Below are positions 45,739 to 57,398 of a DNA stretch of 64,000 nucleotides, piece after piece. Numbering within the stretch: position 1 is the stretch's first letter; every line of letters starts with the position of its first letter. The notes under the pieces are model-generated. The model was given only the letters and a program-made list of their open reading frames with translations, was not told the DNA's origin and searched no databases. The stretch is from the NCBI GenBank assembly GCA_030278955.1, contig JAOANR010000014.1:1679920-1743919 (forward strand), given 5' to 3'. Made by a program: the position numbers and the translations under genes. Origin of the DNA: Hygrophila difformis. Its lineage: Eukaryota; Streptophyta; Magnoliopsida; Lamiales; Acanthaceae.

Positions 45739-48700
45739 TCAAAGGCGAGGGAAGGAAACACCCCTAGCATCCGTCGTGACAGCGTCGTGAACAAAGTCCG
45801 GGGGAAACGCCCACGAGGTGAAGAATTCTTCCAACGAGGCTCCCCTTTTGGCTAGCGCATCCGCAACTTTATTGCCTTCTCTAAAGATGTGAAGCAGAAT
45901 ACACTCTTCAAAAGAGCTCTTCAGGTCACGAATCTGCTGGATAAGAGGGGCAAAGGGGTGGAAACGGTCGGCCGAACGAATGGCAAGCAAGGCATCCCTG
46001 GAGTCCGAGTAACACGAGATGGATTTGATGCCCGCCTGCACAGCAACCTGGAGACCAGAATACATAGCAGAAAGCTCTGAGTAAAGGATGCTTCGAGAAC
46101 CGAGATACCCACACCCGCCGGAGATCCATCGGCCATCGTCTTTACGGATAACAAACCCGAAACCCGAGCGTCCGGAGTTAAGAAGAACACTGCCATCCAC
46201 ATGAATAATAGTGCCAGACACCTTTTCGGAATTCCAATCAACCAACCGGGGAGGAGCTCTATCCGTGGGACTAGGAGGGGGCTTGTGATCCATCGCCACG
46301 GCCAAACGTCTAATGTCCCTTACAATAGTCCACAGGGACCTATGTTGGTCTCTAAACACCCTAGCATTCCTTTCCACCCAAATCACCCAAACTGCAGCCA
46401 CAAAAAGATAGCCAAACTTAGAGACCAAGTGCCGGAGAACCTGTCTAATAGCCTCCTTGGGGATCGAAGAGAAGTCCTGGGGGATGAAGATTTGGATGGA
46501 CCTCCAAATGCTAGGCACCCAGTCGCAATAAAAGAGGCAATGATCCCATGATTCCACCTCAACTCCGCACAGGCTGCAAATAGGATTGGAAGCCAGGCTC
46601 CAATTAAAACGTGTGAGGTTAGCCGGGAGGGCGTCGTGACAGAGAAGCCAGAAGAGCATGCAAATTTTAGCCGGAATTTTGGAGTCCCAGATCCACTTCC
46701 ACAGGTGGCCATCATCCGCTCCAGTAGAAAGGAGCTTATAGGCCGATCTACAGGTGTACCGCCCAGAGGACTCTCCACCCCAAATCCATGCATCCGGAGT
46801 CGCTTGGTGCAAGATGGAGGGGGAGGAGGCACGGATATCAGACAGCAGAGGAGTAGGGATAACAGAGTACACCCCACTCCAGTCCCAGACGCCGTTGGAG
46901 ATGACATCTCTCAGTTGAAGGTGCAGGTCCCTGGAGTTGACATACGGGATGAGGGAGCCGAGTTGGCCTTCATGCCACCAATCCGAAAACCATAAGGAAG
47001 CCTCTCCATTGCCCATTCGAAATCTGAAGCCAGATTTGAGATGAGGGATGATTTTCCTAAAGATGTTGGTCACGTGGGAGATTCTGGAGTCAGGAACATA
47101 GAAGGGATAAAGATCTTCTCTCCCAGTACCCTTCAAGCTGCAGACCCAAGCTTTATAGGGGCAGTGCATGGCTCCCCAAAGAAGTTTGCCAAGAAGCGCG
47201 ATATTCATCAGTCTGGCCTTGCGTAATCCGAGCCCTCCCGAATTAGTGGGGGAGGTGATCTTGTCCCAGCTGACTAAGTGAATACCTTTACCAGAGCTGC
47301 CTTTCCAAAGGAAGCGGTTTATCTTTTTGTCGATGGCGTTGCACACGGCCTCCGGAAACCAATGAATTTGCATGAAATAAGTTGGAATAGCCGCAAGGAC
47401 AGCTTTGCAGAGGGTCAACCTACCAGCTTTGTTGAGAAACTTATTGGCCCAACCTGCAAGTTTACTCTCAATTTTGTCAAGAATAAAATCGAAACCACTA
47501 CATCTTTTCCGACCCTGAAAAAGAGGAAAGCCCAAGTACTTGTCAAAAATGTCTACCACCTGGATGTTAAGGGTTTCAGAGATCCAATGCGTGTCACCCT
47601 CCAGGACCGGGCGGGAAACCATGATAGAAGACTTGGAGGCATTGAGCTGAAGTCCTGAAGCCTTAGCAAAGGAATCCAGGATGGAGGCCAGAGTAAGAGT
47701 GCTAGTCCTGTCCATCTCGGAACAAAGAAGGAGATCATCCGCAAATAGGAGGTGAGACACCCCCTTCCCCTCGCCCGAAATATCAATCGGTTTCCAAGAG
47801 TTCGCTGAGACAGCTTGGTTGATCATGAGTGAAAGTTTCTCCATGACGATAAGGAAGAGGTAGGGGGAGATAGGATCTCCTTGCCGAAGGCCTTTCTCCG
47901 GAATAAAGTCTTCGGTCGTGCGGCCGCGCCATAAAATAGAGAAAGAGGGAGAAGTTACGCAGAACATGATGAGATGGATGATGCTCGAAGGAAGTTGAAG
48001 ATCACAGAGGCAGCACTCCAAGAAATCCCAAAGAACGTTATCATAGGCTTTTGCTATGTCAATCTTGACAATAAAGCACTTTAGCCTAGACCTGGAGGAT
48101 CTCATGTAGCCCAAAAGTTCCTGGAGCATAATGCCGTTATCTGCCGGGCCCCTCCCGGGAAGGAAGGCGGCCTGGCTGTTGGAAATAGATTCCTGGAGGA
48201 GAGGCCTGAGACGGTCGACAAGCACTTTGGTCAAGATTTTATAAGAGACGTTGCAAAGAGTGATAGGGCGGAATTGAGAGAAACATGTTGGGCCCTTGAT
48301 CTTGGGTATGAGGCAAATAAAAGCCCTCGCAATTGCCCGGGGGAAGCACTGATCACGAAAAGCATCTCTGACGAAGGCATGGATGGTATCACCTACAGTG
48401 GACCAGTAAAGCTGGAAAAATCGGCCTGGGAAACCGTCGGGGCCCGGCGCCGAATCACCATCAATATTCATGGCCGCTGCACTGACTTCAGCAAGGGTCG
48501 GCTCAGAGGCTAGGTGGCTGAGATCCTGACCAGAGGGGGGGAGGCATGGCAGCAGCTGAGTCTGAGTAGCCGAGACAGACACGCGACTGGGACTCCCATC
48601 TACATGTTTAAACAGATTGGAGAAGAATTCTCGTGCATGAGCGCGTAGAAGGTCATCTTGGTCACACCAGTCCCCAGCCGAGGTGTACAGCCCATGGATA

Positions 48701-49827
48701 TGACCCCTGTTTCTATTAGACTTGACACGAGCGTGGAAGTAAGCCGTGTTTCTGTCCCCGGCCCGAATCCATTTATCCTTAGCTCGTTGCTGCCAGAAGA
48801 GCTCTTCTTGGAGAAGGATCAATTCCAGCTCATTCTTAAGTTGAATCTCCAATAGGTTAAGCCGAATCGAATCTATCCGCTCCAAGGATTTGTTAATACC
48901 TTCCAACCTTTTGATCAGTTTGAGTTTTTTCCATTTGAAGTTACTGCCATTGGACTTGTTGAAATCCAAAGAGGCTTTCCTAACAGCCTCCAAGTTCTGG
49001 GTTATGCCGGAGGAGGAAGCGGACCAAGCCTCTTTGACAACATTAACATAGTTGTCCGACAGAGACCAATACGATTCCCAGCGAAAGGGCTTGCTGCCTG
49101 TCAAGGAAGGGGCCTTGCCACAATGAAGAAGAAGAGGGCTGTGATCGGAACCTATTCTCGGAAGGACTTGTGTGTAGCCATTGGGAAAAAGCGTAATCCA
49201 GTCGAGGTTCGAAGTACATCGGTCCAACCGTTTGTGGATACCAAGAATGTTCCCGTTGGGTCTGGACCACGTAAAGAGACCACCCTGAGTATTAATGGTG
49301 GACAAACCACAGTCATCAAGAAGAATGTTCAATTCAGCCGCCCTAGCCGTATTGTAGAGACCTCCCCTCACCTCAGAGGCACTGAGGATTTGGTTCCAAT
49401 CACCAATAACAACCCACGCATCACTCATATTAGTTGCAAGCTCCCTAAGAGAGTCCCAGTTACCTCGACGATCACTGTAACGGGGGGCCGCGTACAGGGC
49501 CGTGCAATACCAACATATATCCCCTAGGGAGAGTGTAATAGTGATCATACGATCCCTCGAATCCCACAAATCAATAAGGAAGTTGGAGGTGAGTTTCTGG
49601 AGCACCCAAATTCCCCCAGCTTTCCCGGATGCCTCTTGAATGCAAACAGGACTGAAGCCCAAATACTGAAGAAAGAATTTAGACTTCACAAAGGCCGATT
49701 GAGTTTCTAACAAAACCAGACAATCGGGGTCGGAGCGAAGACAGACGTCCTTCAAACTCCTTCTAGCAACTTTCCCCATCATACCACCAATGTTCCATGA
49801 CAATAATTTGAAGGAGCTAAAGTCCAT
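45739..49827 (-). CDS. LINE ORF2: endonuclease, reverse transcriptase, RNase H
   Basis: 1362 aa, starting at an ATG (MDFSSFKLLSWNIGG). The N-terminus is an apurinic-type endonuclease: LSWNIGG, LLETQ, VIGDWNQI and GSDHSPLLL hold the usual N, E, D and H positions. A long middle leads to the RT: FRPITLCNVSYKILTK, FLPGRG, KIDIAKAYD, GLRQGDPISPYLF and the catalytic LLFADDLLL. A zf-RVT-type block follows (CSLCGVEVESWDHCLFYC). The last about 150 residues are RNase H type I with all four acids visible: HVDGSV, SELSAMYSGL, SDSRDALLAI and NKVADALAKRG. It would nick target DNA and copy the LINE RNA at the nick. No stop or frameshift was found. Confidence 0.95.
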   Translation of the reverse strand: MDFSSFKLLSWNIGGMMGKVARRSLKDVCLRSDPDCLVLLETQSAFVKSKFFLQYLGFSPVCIQEASGKAGGIWVLQKLTSNFLIDLWDSRDRMITITLSLGDICWYCTALYAAPRYSDRRGNWDSLRELATNMSDAWVVIGDWNQILSASEVRGGLYNTARAAELNILLDDCGLSTINTQGGLFTWSRPNGNILGIHKRLDRCTSNLDWITLFPNGYTQVLPRIGSDHSPLLLHCGKAPSLTGSKPFRWESYWSLSDNYVNVVKEAWSASSSGITQNLEAVRKASLDFNKSNGSNFKWKKLKLIKRLEGINKSLERIDSIRLNLLEIQLKNELELILLQEELFWQQRAKDKWIRAGDRNTAYFHARVKSNRNRGHIHGLYTSAGDWCDQDDLLRAHAREFFSNLFKHVDGSPSRVSVSATQTQLLPCLPPSGQDLSHLASEPTLAEVSAAAMNIDGDSAPGPDGFPGRFFQLYWSTVGDTIHAFVRDAFRDQCFPRAIARAFICLIPKIKGPTCFSQFRPITLCNVSYKILTKVLVDRLRPLLQESISNSQAAFLPGRGPADNGIMLQELLGYMRSSRSRLKCFIVKIDIAKAYDNVLWDFLECCLCDLQLPSSIIHLIMFCVTSPSFSILWRGRTTEDFIPEKGLRQGDPISPYLFLIVMEKLSLMINQAVSANSWKPIDISGEGKGVSHLLFADDLLLCSEMDRTSTLTLASILDSFAKASGLQLNASKSSIMVSRPVLEGDTHWISETLNIQVVDIFDKYLGFPLFQGRKRCSGFDFILDKIESKLAGWANKFLNKAGRLTLCKAVLAAIPTYFMQIHWFPEAVCNAIDKKINRFLWKGSSGKGIHLVSWDKITSPTNSGGLGLRKARLMNIALLGKLLWGAMHCPYKAWVCSLKGTGREDLYPFYVPDSRISHVTNIFRKIIPHLKSGFRFRMGNGEASLWFSDWWHEGQLGSLIPYVNSRDLHLQLRDVISNGVWDWSGVYSVIPTPLLSDIRASSPSILHQATPDAWIWGGESSGRYTCRSAYKLLSTGADDGHLWKWIWDSKIPAKICMLFWLLCHDALPANLTRFNWSLASNPICSLCGVEVESWDHCLFYCDWVPSIWRSIQIFIPQDFSSIPKEAIRQVLRHLVSKFGYLFVAAVWVIWVERNARVFRDQHRSLWTIVRDIRRLAVAMDHKPPPSPTDRAPPRLVDWNSEKVSGTIIHVDGSVLLNSGRSGFGFVIRKDDGRWISGGCGYLGSRSILYSELSAMYSGLQVAVQAGIKSISCYSDSRDALLAIRSADRFHPFAPLIQQIRDLKSSFEECILLHIFREGNKVADALAKRGASLEEFFTSWAFPPDFVHDAVTTDARGVSFPRL

Positions 49828-49879
49828 AAAAAAAAAGAAAGAGGGGGCGGAGGTTTAGGGACTGGCGCAGCCCCTAATC

Positions 49880-51457
49880 CTAAACTGACCTCGCCTCGTC
49901 CGGCGGATTATCCTTCAGCTGCGGTTTGGGGTGGCCTCCAGGAAGGCTGATCTTGTCGCGACGGAGGATAGTGAACTGGCTAGGGGACTCCGGTGCAAGA
50001 GGGGGGAATCCATCCATGTCTGAAGCCTTGCGGTCGAAAGGGACTGCGGATGGTTGTCTGGCCAAGGAAGTGCTCTCTTTAGATGACAATTTAGATGCCT
50101 TGTGGTGGGCCTTAATAGAAGGCCTTTTGTCCACCAGGAATTTGTGGGCCCGATTGAGTATGCCTGCCTTGGACTTGGGCTGGAACTTGGGCTTAGCTTC
50201 CTTGAACAGGCCACTGGATGGGCCACCTTGAGATGATGAGGGCTTGGCTTTCAGGCTCTTTCTCTTACCCACTTGGATCCACTCGCCCGTGTTAGGTTGG
50301 GCCGGGACAGTGGACGGGAGACCAGAGGAGGGCTCCAAGTTCAAATCCACAGATGCGGTGTCCACCTTCACGTGACTCGCCATGCCCATGATGGGGGAAA
50401 ACGTAGCAGGGAGGGGAGTCTCCCCCAGGCTCTCAGTTGCCAAATTAGTGAAAGCAGGAACTTCTGCAGGGGAGGCAGCGTGATTCTTATTGTCACTACT
50501 GTCAATAGAGGAAGGGTCAAACCCTCTCACAGGAAGCGTCTGACAAATATTTCCAAGGGAGGTAGAAGTGTCAGCTGTCGTATACGTCTCTCCCAACGGC
50601 ACCTTCTGACCGATCTCCTCCGGTGGGGTGGTGCATGACTGGCTCCCATGGCCGTACCGTTGGCATTTGGAACACAGTAGATGGAGACCCTCGTAGGCCA
50701 CTTTTTGCCATTTGCCTCCGATCAGGATACTCGAGACGAGCGGGAGGCTTAAGTCGATCTCTACGCAGACTCTCGCGTATTTCCCCCGGTTGACGCCCTT
50801 GGAGATGGCGTCGACTCTGACCGGAGTACCGAGACCAGCCGCCATCTTCGTAAGCAGCAGTTCATCAAAGTATTCCAGGCTAAGGCCTGGGAATCTAGCC
50901 CACACAACGGTATGCTTGGGGGTGTGGGATTCGGCAGTGAAGTTTTTCTTCCAAGGACAAACCGTGAGATAACTATTGAACACCATCCACGGGCCACCGT
51001 TGAGAACCTTGGTCCGGTCAGCTGGGCGGTCGAACTTGACTAGAAAGAAACCCGAGTCCAACTCGATCATCTCAAAGCGGTTGTGCATCCGCCACAGCTT
51101 GGAGAGCCTGTCCGAGAGAGCCATGAAACCAACCTGCCGACCGAGCACCGAGATGATCAGGGCGTCCTCGAAGGGTTTACAGAGGCGGTCAGAGACGAGC
51201 GGGGAGATCGTGATGCGCGGTTTGAGGCGATCACCGTCGAGGAAGTCCAAAGTGACGAGCTTGTCATGGTCCGGGACATGCATGAGGGGGGACGGGATGG
51301 GGCTACTGCCCTCAAGCACTTTGTCCCGAAAAGACACCGAGGAGCCGTTCTGAAAGAGATGGGGAGAGGAGGGAGAGGCTGGAGGGGGGGAAGGGGGTGG
51401 GGACGGGGACGCCGGACAAGAGGAAGGAGGCGGAGGGGAGCCCTCCGGGAGCTCCAT
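49880..51457 (-). CDS. LINE ORF1: DUF4283 and zinc-knuckle RNA-binding protein
   Basis: 525 aa from an ATG (MELPEGSPPPP). A Pro/Ser-rich N-terminus (about 1-40) is followed by a DUF4283-like domain (CKPFEDALIISVLGRQVGF, RFEMIELDSGFFLVKF, GGPWMVFNSYLTVCPW) and one CCHC knuckle, CSKCQRYGHGSQSC. The rest is a Lys/Ser/Pro-rich, probably disordered tail. In plant L1s this protein packages the RNA. It ends 52 bp before ORF2. Confidence 0.92.
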   Translation of the reverse strand: MELPEGSPPPPSSCPASPSPPPSPPPASPSSPHLFQNGSSVSFRDKVLEGSSPIPSPLMHVPDHDKLVTLDFLDGDRLKPRITISPLVSDRLCKPFEDALIISVLGRQVGFMALSDRLSKLWRMHNRFEMIELDSGFFLVKFDRPADRTKVLNGGPWMVFNSYLTVCPWKKNFTAESHTPKHTVVWARFPGLSLEYFDELLLTKMAAGLGTPVRVDAISKGVNRGKYARVCVEIDLSLPLVSSILIGGKWQKVAYEGLHLLCSKCQRYGHGSQSCTTPPEEIGQKVPLGETYTTADTSTSLGNICQTLPVRGFDPSSIDSSDNKNHAASPAEVPAFTNLATESLGETPLPATFSPIMGMASHVKVDTASVDLNLEPSSGLPSTVPAQPNTGEWIQVGKRKSLKAKPSSSQGGPSSGLFKEAKPKFQPKSKAGILNRAHKFLVDKRPSIKAHHKASKLSSKESTSLARQPSAVPFDRKASDMDGFPPLAPESPSQFTILRRDKISLPGGHPKPQLKDNPPDEARSV

Positions 51458-51550
51458 CGGGGGGAGGGGGGGAGGAAACCTAGAGAGAGAATTTGTGGAA
51501 AGTTTTAGCTAAAGAAGCTTTTTAGTAGAGTAGTATTATTTTGTTCTGTT

Positions 51551-51567
51551 ATTTTGGATTCTCTATT
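51551..51567. repeat. LINE target-site duplication, right copy
   Basis: attttggattctctatt, identical to 45578-45594. Confidence 0.9.
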
Positions 51568-52016
51568 ATAAGTAGAGAATTGGATAGAATTGATCATTAT
51601 GCCTTCAATATACTAAATTAAATTTTAAAAATAATACAAAATAAATAAATTTCCAAATATAAATAATAAACTAACTTATATAAAATTAAATATAAATAAA
51701 TAAATTATACTTATATTAAATTAAAGTAAATTAATAAAAAAATATAAAATATATAAAAAATTGACTAATTAAAATTAAAATATATTCTATTAAATAAAAT
51801 AAAATAATATTATATTACATTCTAGTAAAATAAAATTATAGAAATATAAAAATTAAAATCTAACATAAAATATAAAATATAAAATAAAATAAAATATTTA
51901 ATAGATAATAAAAAAATAATAGTTTAAATAAAATAAAAATAAAATCTAATAAAAATATTAAATAAAAGTATATAATAAATTTATTCTCATAAATAAATTT
52001 AAAAATAATTAAATAT
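51568..52016. other. Very AT-rich spacer between LINE and copia-2
   Basis: Almost only A and T with 'aaataaaat' iterations. No gene is seen. Confidence 0.6.
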
Positions 52017-52363
52017 TGTTATAGAATTTATAATAACTATAGCCTATTGAATATATATGGCCGAGTGTATGGATGATGAAGACAGAATGTGATTATATAA
52101 GTGATGAAAGATAATAGTAATAAAAGTAGTACTATGGTGTGTTCATGCAAACTGGAAATGAAAGAGAGATGGAAATGGGCAAATTGAAGTGTTCGTAATA
52201 TAAGATCAAGTGTACATATTTATAGGCAACAAGCTATAATACCGCCATGCACTATAGGATAGAATTTAGGATGAGAAGTTTAATTTGCCTTCCTCATCTT
52301 ACCTAAACTTAACCACTAAGACATTCGAATACATGGTATATATGCATGCATGTCCACGTAACA
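52017..52363 (-). repeat. 3' LTR of copia-2
   Basis: 347 bp. It is preceded on the element strand by the polypurine tract AAAAGGGGGAG (complement at 52364-52374). Confidence 0.93.
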
Positions 52364-52502
52364 CTCCCCCTTTTGGATGTCTTCAATACAAAGAATATGC
52401 CTCGTTAAAACCTTACTAGGAAAAAACCCTGTGGGAAAAAAATTCTAGTTAAGGAAAAAGAGTACAATATTCTTGTATTCATTGTTCCCCCTGTTTTGTA
52501 CA

Positions 52503-55500
52503 TCATTGTAGATTTTTTAGCCGCCGCATCCCAATTCTGTTCACGAGCTTCTCGAACGTCGCGGTCGGTAATGCCTTGGTCAATAGATCAGCTAAATTAT
52601 TGTCTGATCGAATTTGCTGCACATTGATTTCACCACTGTTCTGAAGATCATGAGAGTAGAAGAACTTTGGTGAAATATGTTTCGTTCTATCTCCTTTTAT
52701 ATATCCCCCTTTCAGTTGAGCTATACAAGCTGTATTATCTTCATATAATATTGTTGGGGGGAGCTTTTCCTCGGATATTAACCCACAATTCTTCAGGATA
52801 TGATGAGTCATTGATCTTAACCAGACACATTCTCGACTGGCTTCATGAATTGCCAATATTTCAGCATGATTTGAGGAAGTAGCAGTCAAAGTCTGCTTCA
52901 TTGATCTCCAAGAAATTATTGTTCCTCCACACGTAAAGACATAGCCAGTTTGAGATTTGGCTTTATGTGGATCAGATAAATATCCAGCATCGGCAAAGCC
53001 AAGCAATTCATTTTGAGAATTATTTGAATATAACAACCCAAGATCAATTGTTCCTTGGAGATAGCGGAATATGTGCTTTATACCATTCCAATGTCGTCGA
53101 GTGGGAGATGAACTAAATCGTGCAAGTAAATTTACAGCAAACGATATATCAGGTCGAGTGCTATTTGCAAGATACATTAATGCACCAATTGCACTTAGAT
53201 ATGGCACTTCAGGGCCAAGTTCTTCTTCATCTTCTCCCTTTGGTTTAAATGGATCCTTTTCTGGATCAAGCGCTCGAACGACCATTGGGGTACTTAGCGG
53301 ATGAGCCTTTTCCATTAGAAATTGTTTTAACACTCTTTTGGTGTAAGCTGCTTGGTGGATAAAAACTCCACTTTCAATATGCTCAATTTGTAAACCAAGG
53401 CAATATTTGGTTTTACCAAAATCTTTGATCTCAAATTCCTTTTTCAGGAATTCAACAGCTTTTTGGACCTCTTCGGGGGTTCCAATTATGTTGAGATCAT
53501 CAACATCTGCAATTATTGCAAACTTTGACCCATTTCTCTTTATGAAAACACATGGACAAATGGGGTCATTTACATAACCTTCTTTTGTTAGACTTTCACT
53601 GAGACAATTATACCACATGCGTCCAGATTGCTTGAGCCCATACAGAGATTTCTGCAATTTAATAGAGTAAGCATTTCTTGGTTTTGATTTACATGCTTCA
53701 GGCATGTTGAACCCTTCAGGGATTTTCATATAGACATCATTTTCAAGGGAGCCATAAAGATAAGCAGTAACAACGTCCATTAGACGCATATCAAGTTTTT
53801 CATGTACTGCAAAGCTCACAAGATATCGAAAGGTTATCCCATCCATGACTGGGGAATATGTTTCCTCAAAATCAACACCCGGCCTTTGGGAAAAACCTTG
53901 GGCTACAAGTCTTGCTTTATATCTGACAATTTCGTGGGTTTCATTTCGTTTTCTCACGAATACCCATCGATACCCAACTGGCTTCACATTTTCTGGTGTT
54001 TGGACTATTGGTCCGAAAACTTTTCTTTTAGCCAGTGAGTCTAATTCAGACTGGATCGCATTTTTCCATTTTGGCCAATCATTTCTTCGCCGACATTCTT
54101 CAACTGATTTAGGCTCAGGATCCTCGTTATTTTCCATGATATCGAGTGCAACATTGTATGCAAAAGCATTATCAACATTCGTATCCTTTCGGTTCCAACA
54201 CTTTCCAGTATTGATATAATTGAATGAAGTTTCAATAACTTCATTGTTATCTGGGTTACTATTTCCAGCGTCAACCTCTTCAGGGGTTGAACTTCTATCA
54301 ATAACTTGTTCAGGTGTTTGATCATTTATCAAGTTTTCACCTGTTTGTATAATCCTTTTCTTTCTCGGATTTTTATTCTTGGAACCCAAAGGCCTACCAC
54401 GCTTCAGGCGTGCAATAGGTTCATTTGCACATGGTATTTGTCCTTCTGGAACATTTATTCTAGCTGGTGCATTTGCTGCTTGAATGTATGATTTAGTAAC
54501 TTTTGCAGCATCATTGAATGCATCAGGCAATTCATTTGCAATTTTCTGTAAATGTGCAATTCTTTGAACTTCAAGTTCACATTGCTTTGTACGAGGATCA
54601 AGGAAATCAAATGGACTTTGCCAAGATATTTCCTTTTTCAGTTGATCTTTTCCTCCCCCTAATGTCGGAAATTGAGTTTCGTCAAAATGACAGTCTGCAA
54701 ATCTTGCAGTAAATAGATCACCCGTTGTTGGCTCAAGATATTTAATAATTGAGGGTGATTCATACCCGACATAGATGCCCAACCTTCTTTGAGGTCCCAT
54801 TTTAGTGCGTTGGGGTGGCGCAATTGGCACATAAACCGCACACCCAAAAATTCGCAAGTGGGATATATTGGGCTCTTTCCCAGATACAATTTGTACAGGG
54901 GAGTGACAATTATAACTTGTCGGCCTTATTTTCACAAGTGTTGCTGCATGTAGTACGGCATATCCCCAAGCAAATACGGGGAGCTTAGATCTCATCAATG
55001 ATGGTCTAGCAATTAATTGTAATCGTTTAATGAGCGATTCAGCAAGGCCATTTTGTGTATGCACATAGGGAACAGGATGTTCCACTGTGATTCCAATTGA
55101 CATACAGTAATCATCAAATGCATGTGATGCATATTCTCCAGCATTATCAAGGCGAATTTTCTTTATCGGATGATCCGGAAATTGAGCTCGCAATTTAATA
55201 ATTTGTGCAAGTAATCTTGCAAATGCCATATTGCGAGTTGATAATAAGCAAACGTGTGACCATCGTGATGATGCATCAATTAGTACCATAAAATATTTGA
55301 ATGGTCCACATGGTGGATCTACAGGCCCACATATACGCCTTGAATTCTTTCAAGAAATGCAGGAGATTCAGTTCCCACTTTGGCTGGAGATGGCCTTGTT
55401 ATCAATTTGCCTTGAGAGCAAGCAGCACAAGTGAAATCATTTGAATTCAATATCCTTTGATTATTCAAGGAATGGCCATTTGAATTTTCAATTATTCGTC

Positions 55501-55996
55501 TCAGCATTACGCTGCCAGGATGCCCAAGTCGATCGTGCCAAGTAATAAAATTACTAGTAGACTTCAGGTCTATTAGATGATGTGTTTCAGCGGCACTTAG
55601 CTTTGCATAGTATAAGCCAGAGGATAATGATGGCAATTTTTCTTTGATGGATTTCTTTCCATTAACAACTTGAGTAATCAAAAGATACTCAGTATTTTCC
55701 ACATTTATTGTTTCAATGTGATACACATTCTTTCGAATATCATGAAAACTTAACAAGTTTCTTCGAGCCTTTGTCGAAAATAGGGCATTTTCAATCACTA
55801 TTTTTGTCCCTTTTGGGAGAAAGATGATAGCTCTTCCAGAGCCTTGAATCACATTTGAAATACCACCAATAGTGCTAACAGTAGTTTCCCTCATCTTCAG
55901 GTGAGAAAAATGGCTTTTGCCTTTTAAAATGCTATGTGTAGTAGCACTGTCAATGAGACATATGTTATCCTCTGTTTTGTTTTGTTTGGCATCCAT
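52503..55996 (-). pseudogene. Copia-2 pol (PR-IN-RT-RNH) with frameshift and RT deletion
   Basis: Part one, 55319-55996, holds the protease (CLIDSATTHS) and the GAG-pre-integrase zinc site (WHDRLGHPGSVMLRR, CAACSQGK). Part two, 52503-55289, holds the integrase core (LIDASSRW, NGLAESLIKR), RT and RNase H. A one-base loss near 55330 relative to copia-1 separates the frames just before the first integrase acid. In RT the catalytic motif reads IIADVDDLN where copia-1 has AVYVDDLN: three bases are missing (near 53508), so Val-Tyr became Asp and the motif tyrosine is gone. RNase H motifs are present (ADAGYLSDPHKAK, EDNTACIAQ). It is very unlikely to encode active polymerase. Confidence 0.88.
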
Positions 55997-56178
55997 ATCT
56001 TTTCAAGAAGGTAAAAAGAACAATTATCAGAATAATATTCATTGAAAGGAAACAAACATCATAACAAAATACATAATATTTTGGGGGGGGTACAAAATGG
56101 GGAGTACTAAGCAAAATACATATAATATTAGTACTAAGCAAAATACATATAGTATTTAAAATACATAGGGCCACTAGT
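55997..56178 (-). other. Non-coding gag-pol spacer of copia-2, intron-like
   Basis: AT-rich, with two tandem copies of 'agtactaagcaaaatacata'. On the element strand it ends ...ttaccttcttgaaaag, a plausible acceptor, right before the pol frame. Copia-1 has the same arrangement. Confidence 0.4.
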
Positions 56179-57201
56179 TTAGTTGGCACTATCATCGTGC
56201 TCAACGAAATCATCAGCATCTAAGTGCGTGATGTCATCATTTAATACATCATCAAAAGTATCATCGTGATCTGCATGATTAGTTTCAACTTTGGCCTTCC
56301 CTTTGCCTTCAGTTGAGGCTTGATACAATTCAGCCAGGTGATTAGCAGTGCGACATATACGGGACCAGTGGCCTTTGATCCCACAACGGCTGCATTTTTC
56401 ATCATAGTAGTTGTTTTTCTTGGCATTAAACCTCTTCTGGGGTTTATAAGCCTTTTTATCGTTGTACTGACGATTTCTATCATTTTGGGACCTTTTCTGA
56501 TTTTCATTGTGCCTGGATGACTCAGCCCGATTTTGTTTGCGATCACGATTTTGATATTTTGCTGGTTGGCGGTCACGCCTTGAACTTTCAGCATAAACCA
56601 CATTCACTTCAGGGAATGGGCGGGCACCTGGCGGCCTGGATTCATGATTCTTAAGCAGCAATTCATTTCTCTGTTCAGCTAATAGAAGACATGTGATTAG
56701 CTCAGAGTATTTTGTAAAACCCCTTTCGCGGTATTGTTGCTGCAGAAGCATGTTTGTAGCATGAAAAGTGGAGTAAGTCTTTTCAAGCATATCACTTTCA
56801 GTGATAGTTTCACCACAGAGCCTTAGCTGGGATGTGATTCTGAACATGGCGGAGTTATACTCCTGGACTGTTTTAAAGTCCTGCATACGTAGATTAAGCC
56901 ATTCATCACGTGCACTGGGCAGTACGATCATCTTCAGGTGATCGTACCTTTCTTTCAATTTTTCCCACAGCTCCAGTGGGGTATCCAGTGTGACATATTA
57001 CCATTTCAGCGATTCATCGATATGGTGGCATAAGAATATCATCGCCTTTGCTTGTTCCTAGCTAGTTGTTTCTTTGCCCATAACGATCGTATCACCAAGG
57101 CCCATAGATGCTAAATGCATTTTAACATCCCTGGCCCAGGATATATAGTTTCGCCCGGAAACGGCCAACGGTACAAACTCCTGTTTGGAAAGATTAGCCA
57201 T
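56179..57201 (-). pseudogene. Copia-2 gag with two in-frame stops
   Basis: The frame starts MANLSKQEFVPLAVSGRNYI at about 57201 and has stop codons after GKETTS and after DESLKW (about 57060 and 57000). It then stays open from 56958 to 56179 and includes RITSQLRLCGE, LLLAEQRNELLLKNHESRPP and a CCHC knuckle CSRCGIKGHWSRIC. It ends in an acidic tail. This is the nucleocapsid protein of copia elements; it is inactive as written. Confidence 0.85.
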
Positions 57202-57398
57202 ATTTGTATAGAAAATAGTAGAGATTTATACCTAACTGATTTTTCTTTGTGAATATGGAAAATTTTGGCAGAACCCCGGTATGAACTGGAATTCTAACAA
57301 AACTCGAACGGAACCTCGACAGGAACGGCAAATGCCAACAGCACTCGGACGGAACTTGGATAGGAATGGAAATTCCAACAGCAGTCGTGCTGATAACG

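Larger units (their letters stand above)
45595..51550 (-). mobile_element. Full-length L1-type LINE, apparently intact
   Basis: A non-LTR retrotransposon of about 5.96 kb on the minus strand with a short 5' leader (about 93 bp), ORF1, a 52-bp spacer, ORF2, a short 3' end and a terminal A-tail (T run at 45593-45606). A perfect 17-bp duplication flanks it. Both ORFs are open end to end. Base composition is near 50% GC, against an AT-rich surround. Endonuclease, RT and a C-terminal RNase H place it among plant L1 elements that have gained an RNase H. Confidence 0.95.

Noticed and set aside
45739..51457. LINE ORFs as host genes
   Set aside because: Domain order (DUF4283 plus knuckle; EN-RT-RNase H), A-tail and 17-bp duplication identify a retrotransposon.
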